From: Candidatus Pacearchaeota archaeon
GTDB taxonomy: Archaea; Nanobdellota; Nanobdellia; Pacearchaeales; GW2011-AR1
Length of the DNA: 19,371 bases
Reading direction: 5' to 3'
Assembly: GCA_016176815.1 (NCBI GenBank)
Contig: JACOWL010000031.1
Coordinates: 1-19,371 of the forward strand
A program made the position numbers and the translations under genes. Positions 11,951 through 19,371 of the stretch are shown here, piece by piece. Every line of letters begins with the position of its first letter. Position 1 is the stretch's first letter. The notes under the pieces are model-generated. The model was not told where the DNA came from. It was given only the letters and a program-made list of their open reading frames with translations, and made no database searches.

Positions 11951-14900
11951 TTATTTATTAACGCTCTCAACAATTTCTTTCTTTGCAGTCTTTTTTTCTT
12001 CATCTTTTTTTGTCAACGGGCCGATAACTTTTACAACTAATCCGGGGAATCCTGTTCCGACTGGAACCGGCTGATTTAAAATTATGTTTTCAATAACGCT
12101 TTTTAATTTTTCTTTGCTTCCTTTAATGCTTGCATTTACAAATTGTTTTATCGGAGTTTCAAAAGTTGCTCTTGCAAGTATTGAAGATTTCTGCGCAATA
12201 ATTCCCATTCTTGTAACTCCTTTAATTTCTCCTGTGCTCGTTATAGCGTCGGCGGCTAATTTAAGATGGCGTTCGTTAATATCCAATCCCTGAGTATTTA
12301 TAACGTGCTTTATTTCGTTAATAATTAATTGCCTTGCAGCTTCAATCCCGAAAACCTCAGCAATTTCATAAAAATCATTTGAAATAATCTTGTCTTTGTT
12401 CACTTCTTTTAATTTTATTATTTCCTGAATGTTTGTTCCAAGAGTTATAATAACAAAATTATTTTCTTTTTTTAAAATTAAAATTTGCTTAATGCCCTTT
12501 GTGCCGGAAATTATTGTTTTTTTAAGTTTCTCTTTTAGCAAATAAATTTCTTTGAAGGATAAAGTTTCGGCGCCCAGCATAATCATTTCATCCTTCTCTT
12601 TTGCTTTAAAATTTAGCTCATTTAATCTTTCCACTATCTTTTTCATGCTTGAGTGGGTTTTTTTTAAGGCTTCTTTATCAATTTTTATTTCAATTATTTT
12701 TTTGCTGAAATTTATTCCAATTTCTGAAGAGACTTCTTTTAATGTCACTTCTTTTATTTTTTCAGCAAAGATCTCAGCATCTTTTTCATTATTGTATTCT
12801 TTATTCAAATAGATTTCCATTTTCGGAGAAGAAGGTTTTTTTCTTGCATCAAAAATTTCTATCAGCCTCGGCAGCCCCATTGTAACCTGCATCTCTGCGA
12901 CACCTGCAAAGTGGAATACATTTAACGCCATTTGTGTTGAAGGCTCTCCGAATGACTGGGCAGTAACCAGCCCAAGAGCTTCCCCCGGGAAAATATTTCC
13001 GCCGGTGTGCAGTTCTGAAACTTCTTTGTTATCGTCGCCGTATTTAAATTCTATTATCCTGCCGTTGCTGTCTCTTACTGTTCCGTCGTATTCTTCTCTT
13101 AAATCCTGAAAAGCATTTGCGAGTCTTCTGTATAAATACCCTGATTTTGGAGTTCTCAATGCAGTATCCATCAGAGAGTCTCTTCCTGCAATTGCGCCAA
13201 AGAAAAATTCGTCCGGTCTTAATCCTTTTATAAATGAACTTCTGATAAATCCTCTCGCTTTTGGAGATAAATCTCCCTTATTAAAAAATGAAAGTGTTCT
13301 TTGCGTAAATCCAAAATCAATTCTTTTGCCCCACAATGCCTGCTGTCCGACGCAGCACGCCATTTGCGTGATATTTAAAATATTTCCTCCGCCTCCAGCT
13401 TTAATCATGCTGCTTATTGGATTTTCTTTTGGAAATTTTTCTTTTACAATTGAGCCAATTTTTGTTCTGACTTCATTCAACACCTGAAGAATTTTTATTT
13501 CTCTTGATTCCTCCAAAGTTTTTCCCGGGATAATTTCCAGACTTTTGTTTTCATAAGATTCAATAATTTCTTCCGTCTTTTTTTCAGCTTTTTGCGTAAT
13601 TTCTTCTGTTTCTTCAATTACACTCTCTTTTAAGTCAAAATCCTCAACGCATGCAGTGATTCCGTGTTTGGTTAAATATGTTTTTCCGAGGTTAAATGCT
13701 TTATTTATCACCTCAAAAGTTTCTTCTCTGCCGACGCTTTTGTCCAATTCTTTAATCAACTCTCCATCCTCTCCGCCAAAAGTTGTCTTGTCAATAAATC
13801 CTTTGATAATTTTTCCGTCTTTTATTTTAATCGAATCATTTGAAAAATCCACTTTTGGAAGAATCATAGAAAATAATTCAACGCCGGAAATATTTTTCTT
13901 TACAGCTTCAAAATCCAAGCCGGACTGGTATAATAATTGATTCGCCTCTTCCTTTGAAAATTCATTTATCCCCAAAAGATAATTGCCGGTTATAGCATCC
14001 TGCATGCATCCAATTAAATTTGTATTATTTTTTGGAGACATTAAATTTTTCTTGACATCAAGGAGAATTTTTGCTTCTGCGCGCGCTTCTTCAGTTTGCG
14101 GGCTGTGAATGTTCATTTCATCTCCGTCAAAATCAGCGTTATATGGAGTGCATACAGCTGGATGCATTCTGAAAGTTTTTCCCGGAAGGACTTTTACAAA
14201 ATGCGCCATTAAACTTCCTCTGTGCAGACTTGGATGCCTGTTGAACAAAACAATATCTCCGTCCTGCAAATGTCTTTCAACAACATATCCGGGCGAGATT
14301 TCAGCAATTATTTCTTCTTTTAATTCAGGGGCAATTTTTTTTCTTTTTCCGTCCGGGCGTATGACATAATTTGCTCCGGGATAATTTTCTCCGCTTTCAA
14401 TAAGCTTGAGCAGCTTTTTCTTATTTATATCGTTGACAGTTTCTGCAACTGTGACAATTTTGGCGATTTCATACGGAACTCCGACTTCATTAATTTTAAG
14501 AAAAGGGTCAGGAGAAATAACTGTTCTTCCCGCATAATTTACTCTCTTTCCCGCAATATTTTTTCTGATTCTTCCTTCTTTTCCTTTTATTCTTTCTGTA
14601 ATTGTTTTTAACGGCTGTCCGCTTCTGTGCCTTGCCGGCGGAATTTTTGAAACAGTATTATCAAAAAAAGTTGTTATATGAAACTGAAGCAAGTCCCATA
14701 AATCTTCAATAATAACTTCGGGCGCTCCCGCATTTAAATTTTCCCAAAGTCTTTGATTGGCTCTTATAATATCGGATAATTTATGAGTTAAATCGTCTTC
14801 TGAACGTTCGCCATTTTCTAAAATAATGCTCGGTCTTACTGTTACCGGAGGAATTAATAAAGTAGTTAAAATTGCCCATTCGGGTCTGAATGTTTTATAA

Positions 14901-15436
14901 TCAATCCCGACTTTTTTAAGTTCTTCGTCGGGAATATTAACAAGAAGATCTCTTATTTCGGCAGGAAAAATTCTTTTTTTTCCTTTGTAAAAACTTGTAG
15001 GCTTGTCTAATTTAACCTTTTCCTGAAGAGCCGAGCAGTGCGGACATTTCTTTTTTTCTTTTGCTTTTTTTGCTCTTTTGCTTGCAGGATATTTTTCCAT
15101 TTCTTTTTCATCAAGCATTAATTTTCCGCAATCTTGACAGCAGGATTTTAAAATTAATTCAATTATCGGAGCGTATTTCAAATGCACGATTGATCTTGCT
15201 AAATCAATGCTTCCCGAATGCCCGAGACATTCTTTAAGTTTGCCTCCGCAGGTTCTGCATCTTACTCCGGGGTCAATTGCTCCAAGCCTTAAATCCATCA
15301 ACCCGCCGTCAACAGGATAGCCGTCAATATCATAAAGTTCAGGAGTTATTATTTTTGCAACTGAAAGTTTTTTAATCTCTTCAGGACTAATCAATGAAAA
15401 GATTATTTCTCCTATTTTTTTTCTTATTGGTTTCAT
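11951..15436 (-). CDS. rpo1: DNA-directed RNA polymerase subunit Rpo1, fused A' and A''
   Basis: Largest polymerase subunit, 1161 aa, as one uninterrupted polypeptide. The clamp-core zinc site is C60, C63, C70, H73. A second cysteine group is C100, C103, C131, C134. The catalytic magnesium loop is NADFDGD (433-439). The bridge-helix region lies about 745-775 (GRDSLMDTALRTPKSGYLYRR). The point where most archaea split A' from A'' falls near 800-815 and is bridged here without a stop. The trigger-loop region follows (TAQSFGEPSTQMALNVFHFAG, about 825-845). The C-terminal A'' part is complete, with a lysine-rich tail. It is the last gene of the rpo operon, 45 A-rich bases after ORF108. Start ATG 15436 gives a standard N-terminus. 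Confidence 0.96.
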   Translation of the reverse strand: MKPIRKKIGEIIFSLISPEEIKKLSVAKIITPELYDIDGYPVDGGLMDLRLGAIDPGVRCRTCGGKLKECLGHSGSIDLARSIVHLKYAPIIELILKSCCQDCGKLMLDEKEMEKYPASKRAKKAKEKKKCPHCSALQEKVKLDKPTSFYKGKKRIFPAEIRDLLVNIPDEELKKVGIDYKTFRPEWAILTTLLIPPVTVRPSIILENGERSEDDLTHKLSDIIRANQRLWENLNAGAPEVIIEDLWDLLQFHITTFFDNTVSKIPPARHRSGQPLKTITERIKGKEGRIRKNIAGKRVNYAGRTVISPDPFLKINEVGVPYEIAKIVTVAETVNDINKKKLLKLIESGENYPGANYVIRPDGKRKKIAPELKEEIIAEISPGYVVERHLQDGDIVLFNRHPSLHRGSLMAHFVKVLPGKTFRMHPAVCTPYNADFDGDEMNIHSPQTEEARAEAKILLDVKKNLMSPKNNTNLIGCMQDAITGNYLLGINEFSKEEANQLLYQSGLDFEAVKKNISGVELFSMILPKVDFSNDSIKIKDGKIIKGFIDKTTFGGEDGELIKELDKSVGREETFEVINKAFNLGKTYLTKHGITACVEDFDLKESVIEETEEITQKAEKKTEEIIESYENKSLEIIPGKTLEESREIKILQVLNEVRTKIGSIVKEKFPKENPISSMIKAGGGGNILNITQMACCVGQQALWGKRIDFGFTQRTLSFFNKGDLSPKARGFIRSSFIKGLRPDEFFFGAIAGRDSLMDTALRTPKSGYLYRRLANAFQDLREEYDGTVRDSNGRIIEFKYGDDNKEVSELHTGGNIFPGEALGLVTAQSFGEPSTQMALNVFHFAGVAEMQVTMGLPRLIEIFDARKKPSSPKMEIYLNKEYNNEKDAEIFAEKIKEVTLKEVSSEIGINFSKKIIEIKIDKEALKKTHSSMKKIVERLNELNFKAKEKDEMIMLGAETLSFKEIYLLKEKLKKTIISGTKGIKQILILKKENNFVIITLGTNIQEIIKLKEVNKDKIISNDFYEIAEVFGIEAARQLIINEIKHVINTQGLDINERHLKLAADAITSTGEIKGVTRMGIIAQKSSILARATFETPIKQFVNASIKGSKEKLKSVIENIILNQPVPVGTGFPGLVVKVIGPLTKKDEEKKTAKKEIVESVNK

Positions 15437-15481
15437 TTTTTTTTGCAGTTTTTTTATTTTATTTTTTTTAAATTTGCTTTA

Positions 15482-15808
15482 TTATTTTATAATATGCAGC
15501 CCTTCTATTGTCTTCGCTTTTGATAATCCTTCGTCAGGGTTTGCAATTTCATTTATTTTTTCTTTGCCTTGATTTACATCCAGTTGATATGCTCTTTCTC
15601 CTTTAGGGAGGAAATTTCTAAATGCATAATTTATAATTTTCCCATTTTCATCTTTGTTTAAAGGTTCATAAACTCCAACCTCTCCATTGATTTCTAATTT
15701 AAAATAAATCATCTCTTTGACAGGTTTTGCCTTTAAGTTTATCAGTTCCTGAAATGAAAGCACCTTCGGAAATTTTTTTTCTAAATTTTTTGTCATTTTA
15801 TTACTCAT
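15482..15808 (-). CDS. Unknown 108-aa protein encoded between rpo2 and rpo1
   Basis: I do not recognise this family. It is soluble, with no membrane segment. The N-terminus is basic (MSNKMTKNLEKKFPK), then a mixed alpha/beta body with phrases such as IYFKLEINGEVGVYEPL and a C-terminal KTIEGLHIIK. The ATG lies inside the last codons of rpo2 (8-base overlap), so it is translationally coupled to the polymerase beta-like subunit. It is read in the same operon as rpo5, rpo2 and rpo1. An internal ATG (residue 5) is also possible. In the usual archaeal order rpo1 follows rpo2 directly. Its position suggests co-expression with the polymerase; a polymerase-related role is only inferred. Confidence 0.75.
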   Translation of the reverse strand: MSNKMTKNLEKKFPKVLSFQELINLKAKPVKEMIYFKLEINGEVGVYEPLNKDENGKIINYAFRNFLPKGERAYQLDVNQGKEKINEIANPDEGLSKAKTIEGLHIIK

Positions 15809-18800
15809 ATTTATTTTTTAATCCAAATGTTGTTTTAATGTGCATGCCCTGCAATTCCTCGACGAGAAGTTTAAAGGCGTATGCAATTTCGACCATCTCG
15901 ACTTCTTCACTTTCGCATTTCTGGCACATTATTTTTCCTCTTATTGTGTCTTCTATTGCTATTGTTCCGCATTTCACGCAGATTGGGAGAACTACTTTAT
16001 CTGAATCATATCTTTCTTTTAATAATAACGAAGCGCCGTGGGCAACTAATGCCTGCTGTTCCATTTCTCCAAGCCTCATCGCGCCCCCGCGGGATCTTCC
16101 TTCAATCGGCTGTCTTGTTAATAGTGCGATTTTACCCAACGCTCTTCCGTGCAATTTGTTGCTGACCATATATTTTAATTTTAGATAATATAAATTTCCT
16201 ATAAAAATTTTGGAAACCATTTTTTTCCCGGTAATTCCGTCATACATTGTTTCTTTTCCGTCAAATCTAAAACCTAATTCTTCTAATTGTTCTTCCAACT
16301 CTTTTTTTTCTGTTCCAAAAAAAGAAGTGCCGTCTATGATTTTTCCTTTTAACGCGCCGACTTTGCCTCCCAATAATTCAAGCAAATATCCTGCAGTCAT
16401 ACGGCTTGGCAAACCATGAGGATTAAAAATTACATCCGGTTTAATGCCTTTCAAAGTAAAAGGCATATCTTCTTCCGGCACAATTAATCCAATAACTCCT
16501 TTTTGTCCGTGAGATGTTGCAAATTTATCTCCTATTTCCGGAATACGCAAGTCACGAGTTTTAACCTGAACAATTTTATTTCCTTCATTGTCTTCCGTTA
16601 TGAAAACAGCGTCAACAATTCCTTTTTCTTCCTGCCTCATTGTCATGCTTGCTTCTTTTTTTGTTCTTATTGAAATATCTCTTGCTTCTGACAAGAATTT
16701 TGGAGGCGATATTTTTCCGACTAAAACTTCTCCCTCGCTTATTTCCGCTTCAGGATAAATAATCCCGTCGCTCTCTAAAAGACTGTATAATTTTTCCATT
16801 TTATATCCTGAAGTATCTTTTTCAGGAATTATAATTTCATCTTTTAAACCGCCGGCATAATTCATTTCAATTGCGGAATATGGTCTGAAATAAAAACTTC
16901 GCCCGATTCCCCTGTCTACTCCGCCTTTATTCAGCACAAGCGCGTCTTCCATATTATATCCTTCATAAGTCATAATAGCGACGATTAAATTTTGTCCTGC
17001 AGGATAAATGTCAAGGGCATCATAAACAAAACTTCTGACAATTGGTTTTTGAGGATATTGCAAAACTGAAACATCCGCATCTAATCTGCATAAATAATTA
17101 GCAGCGTATAAACCTAAAGCCTGTTTTTGCGTTTTGCTTCCACGGTTTAAACGAGAGCTTTGATTGTGATTTCCGTATGGAACCAAACTTGTAACTGCGC
17201 CGAATAAAGAAAGAGGGTCAATTTCAAGGTGGGTATGTTCGGGAGTTAATTCTTCTTCAAATAATGCAATGAGCGCGTTTTCTTCTTCAGACGCGTCAAT
17301 ATATTCAATTAATCCTTTTTCAATTAAATCTTTCCAATTTAAATTTCCCTGCTGAACCTGAATTAAATGATTATTATTTATTCTTTGAACTCCGTTGTCA
17401 ACAATAATTAAAGGCCTTAATACTCTTCCGGGCTCGCTTGAAAGAATAACCGTTTCAAATCCAAAGTCATTTCTTATTCCCATTTGTTCAGGCAGTCCGC
17501 CGTCGCGCCTTTTTTCTTTTAATATTTTTACAAATTCATGATTATCTTTTACAGTGCCGATAAATTTTCCGTTCAGGACAACATCTTTTCCTTCAATTGC
17601 TTCTTTGTCCAGTCCTTCCTGTTCTAAAATTTTAATTATTTCTTCTTCATTGATTTTTGTTCTTGTGGAAACTCTGCTTAGTATAGCAAGATTTTTTCTC
17701 AAACCAATTTCGGTTCCTTCAGGCGTTTCAATCGGGCAGAATCTTCCATAATGCGTCGGGTGGAGAGTTCTTGCTTTGAAATTTTCCTGATCAGACGGCA
17801 GCATGCTTGAAACTCTTTGCAGCTGAGAAATCGTCGCTAAATAATTTGTCTTGTCCATATTTTGAGTTATTCCCGACCTTTCGCCGGTCCAGGCTCCGGT
17901 TGCAATAGCAGATTCAACTCTATGCGAGAACAGGGTTGATTTTGCCAGGACTTTTATTGAAAAGTAGTTTTTTCTCTTGGCTGATTTTTGCAGGGAATAT
18001 TTTATGTCTCTTATTAAAATTCCTAAATTTACTTTGAATAAAGTCGCTAAAAGATCCCCGGAAAGTCTGACTCGTTTATTTGCATAATGGTCTTTGTCTG
18101 TTTTTAATTCAGGTTTGTCTTTTGCAATTAAATAATGTTTTATTAATTTGCATAACGTAATTGCTTTTTTTATTCTGTCTTCTTTTTTTTGTCCAATGTG
18201 CGGAAAAAGATATGAATCAATTCTTGACTTTACTCTTTCAACAATTTCTTTTTTTGTCCCCTGCAGGTTTGATTTCTCGGCAATATACATTATAGCATCT
18301 TCTTTTGAAGCGAGATTGACAAATTCATATAAGTTTACAATGACGCTGTCGTTTTCTTTGCCGATATATTTTGCAATATCCGATTCTTTTGTCAATCCAA
18401 GAGATTTTAATAAAACAATTGCCGGCAAATCTTTGAATCTGCTGAATGAAAGGTTAAGCAGCCCTTCTTTTCCCTCGCTGAGAGTTATCGGAATTCTGTA
18501 AGTTCCTCTTAAAGAAAACATTTTCAGCACTAATCCTCCTGTTTTCCCCTTCTCTATAATAAATTGATTTTCAGCCAAGTCCTCTGCCATAATCATCACC
18601 CTCTCATTTCCTTTAATTATGAAATACCCGCCGGGATCTTTTGGGTCGTTATAATTTGATATTAATTCTTCGTTGGACATTCCGAAGGTGTTGCATGCTT
18701 TGCTTTTTATCATAATTGGAATTTTTCCAATTTCTACAATTTCAGAATCAGTCTGTCCGTCTTTCTTAATTGTTAATTCAATATTAATCGGCGCGGAATA

Positions 18801-19058
18801 AGTCAGGTCTCTTAATCTCGCTTCATTTGGAGTGATAAAAGAAGAACTTCCGTCGGCTTCAATAATTTTTGGCTTCCCGACTTCTATTTTTCCAAGGATT
18901 ATTTCAAAATCTTCATTATCTATTGATTCATTTGTTTCATTGACAATCTCCTGCATTCTATATTCAATAAAATCATTAAATGAAGCAACATTTGATTCTA
19001 CAAGAGACTGGTTTTTCAGATAGTTCTTGACGATGATGTGCTCGTTTTTTATTGCCAT
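15801..19058 (-). CDS. rpo2: DNA-directed RNA polymerase subunit Rpo2 (B), undivided
   Basis: Second-largest polymerase subunit, 1085 aa, not split into B' and B''. Visible landmarks in order are the N-terminal protrusion and lobe; the fork region with LHPTHYGRFCPIETPEGTEIG; the active-site MTYEGYNMEDALVLNK; GDKFATSHGQKGVIG; the hybrid-binding stretch GRSRGGAMRLGEMEQQAL; and a C-terminal zinc site C1027, C1030, C1045, C1048. Length is slightly below typical for archaea, consistent with a streamlined genome. The ATG directly abuts the TAA of rpo5 (no spacer), so translation is probably coupled. The 3' end overlaps the next ORF by 8 bases. No frameshift was seen. Confidence 0.97.
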   Translation of the reverse strand: MAIKNEHIIVKNYLKNQSLVESNVASFNDFIEYRMQEIVNETNESIDNEDFEIILGKIEVGKPKIIEADGSSSFITPNEARLRDLTYSAPINIELTIKKDGQTDSEIVEIGKIPIMIKSKACNTFGMSNEELISNYNDPKDPGGYFIIKGNERVMIMAEDLAENQFIIEKGKTGGLVLKMFSLRGTYRIPITLSEGKEGLLNLSFSRFKDLPAIVLLKSLGLTKESDIAKYIGKENDSVIVNLYEFVNLASKEDAIMYIAEKSNLQGTKKEIVERVKSRIDSYLFPHIGQKKEDRIKKAITLCKLIKHYLIAKDKPELKTDKDHYANKRVRLSGDLLATLFKVNLGILIRDIKYSLQKSAKRKNYFSIKVLAKSTLFSHRVESAIATGAWTGERSGITQNMDKTNYLATISQLQRVSSMLPSDQENFKARTLHPTHYGRFCPIETPEGTEIGLRKNLAILSRVSTRTKINEEEIIKILEQEGLDKEAIEGKDVVLNGKFIGTVKDNHEFVKILKEKRRDGGLPEQMGIRNDFGFETVILSSEPGRVLRPLIIVDNGVQRINNNHLIQVQQGNLNWKDLIEKGLIEYIDASEEENALIALFEEELTPEHTHLEIDPLSLFGAVTSLVPYGNHNQSSRLNRGSKTQKQALGLYAANYLCRLDADVSVLQYPQKPIVRSFVYDALDIYPAGQNLIVAIMTYEGYNMEDALVLNKGGVDRGIGRSFYFRPYSAIEMNYAGGLKDEIIIPEKDTSGYKMEKLYSLLESDGIIYPEAEISEGEVLVGKISPPKFLSEARDISIRTKKEASMTMRQEEKGIVDAVFITEDNEGNKIVQVKTRDLRIPEIGDKFATSHGQKGVIGLIVPEEDMPFTLKGIKPDVIFNPHGLPSRMTAGYLLELLGGKVGALKGKIIDGTSFFGTEKKELEEQLEELGFRFDGKETMYDGITGKKMVSKIFIGNLYYLKLKYMVSNKLHGRALGKIALLTRQPIEGRSRGGAMRLGEMEQQALVAHGASLLLKERYDSDKVVLPICVKCGTIAIEDTIRGKIMCQKCESEEVEMVEIAYAFKLLVEELQGMHIKTTFGLKNKYE

Positions 19059-19271
19059 TTATATTACAGCCCTAAAATAAATATTTACTTTATTAGTTTC
19101 AGAATCTTCTCTTTCTATTTTAATAATGTCGCCAATTTGGCAGTTAGAAGGCAAAGCAGGGTCAGTTAAAAGTATTTTAGGCAATTGCGCTTTTGAAATG
19201 TTTAATTTAGCAAGAAGTTCATTCGCTTCTTTTTCATTTATTTTTATGTGTTTTGGTTGTAGAATATGCAT
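19059..19271 (-). CDS. rpo5: DNA-directed RNA polymerase subunit Rpo5 (H)
   Basis: A 70-aa small polymerase subunit, the counterpart of the C-terminal domain of eukaryotic Rpb5, needed for open-complex formation. The archaeal signature is clear: LQPKHIKINEKEANELLAKL, then ISKAQLPKILLTDPA, GDIIKIER and the closing YFRAVI. It is the first gene of the operon rpo5-rpo2-ORF108-rpo1. The reading frame is open for about 25 codons further upstream but has no ATG, GTG or TTG there, so 19271 is the start. The transcript probably has a leader of about 50 bases, judging from the TATA box at 19344-19351. Confidence 0.95.
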   Translation of the reverse strand: MHILQPKHIKINEKEANELLAKLNISKAQLPKILLTDPALPSNCQIGDIIKIEREDSETNKVNIYFRAVI

Positions 19272-19343
19272 TTTAGTTGGATTTGGAATACGGTTGCAAA
19301 TAACTTTAATGACTTTTGGATAATAAAAGAAACTTGAGAATGG

Positions 19344-19358
19344 TTTTTAAACCTTTCG
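19344..19358 (-). promoter_or_regulatory. BRE plus TATA box of the RNA polymerase operon
   Basis: On the minus strand CGAAAGG precedes TTTAAAAA, a good BRE/TATA pair. It lies 73-87 bases before the rpo5 ATG, so transcription should start near 19321 with a leader of about 50 bases. This differs from the leaderless pattern elsewhere in the window. Confidence 0.55.
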
Positions 19359-19371
19359 TCGGGAGGGATTT

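Overview
The window comes from an archaeon, most likely a small-genome, AT-rich DPANN-type lineage (Woesearchaeota/Pacearchaeota-like). The placement is inferred; no marker was compared. The evidence is: archaeal RNA polymerase genes in the order rpo5(H)-rpo2(B)-rpo1(A), an archaeal-type SRP RNA, a TrmB-family regulator, archaeal-type arginyl- and isoleucyl-tRNA synthetases, and several genes whose TATA box sits 24-28 bases before the start codon, as in leaderless archaeal transcripts. Both large polymerase subunits are single unsplit genes; an undivided Rpo1 (A'+A'') is the less common archaeal state.

Layout. 1-261: SRP RNA (minus). 450-1013: unknown 187-aa protein (minus). 1014-1343: repeat-rich spacer. 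1344-2135: membrane-anchored thermonuclease with a lamin-tail domain (minus), divergent from ribose-phosphate pyrophosphokinase (2184-3143, plus). 3144-3760: a tRNA-Leu(UAA) gene surrounded by partial copies of its own 5' and 3' ends and by small palindromic elements. 3819-3892: tRNA-Thr(CGU). 3922-4155: small helical protein (minus), divergent from arginyl-tRNA synthetase (4189-5728, plus, broken by an internal deletion). 5798-6136: small membrane protein with a strong Shine-Dalgarno site, followed by two tandem palindromic repeats. 6345-7034: membrane-anchored unknown protein. 7100-7903: TrmB regulator. 7990-11008: isoleucyl-tRNA synthetase (broken by a second internal deletion). 11034-11615: DedA/VTT membrane protein. 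11616-11950: inverted-repeat-rich spacer. 11951-19271: the polymerase operon rpo5-rpo2-ORF108-rpo1, all on the minus strand.

Most genes are core information processing (transcription, tRNA, aminoacylation, protein targeting). A surface nuclease beside PRPP synthase would suit nucleotide scavenging, but that link is inferred.

The most unusual content is a set of short, apparently mobile palindromic elements. Family R1 (60 bp) occurs three times in frame inside isoleucyl-tRNA synthetase, adding about 20 residues each time, and again in non-coding DNA. One non-coding copy keeps the hairpin through two compensatory base-pair changes. Family R2 (53 bp) occurs three times; one copy sits inside a tRNA-Leu 3'-end remnant so cleanly that the empty site can be read off. 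This resembles the Rickettsia palindromic elements in behaviour, but I do not recognise these families. Separately, argS and ileS each show an internal deletion with a frameshift at a short microhomology; these may be real decay or assembly errors.
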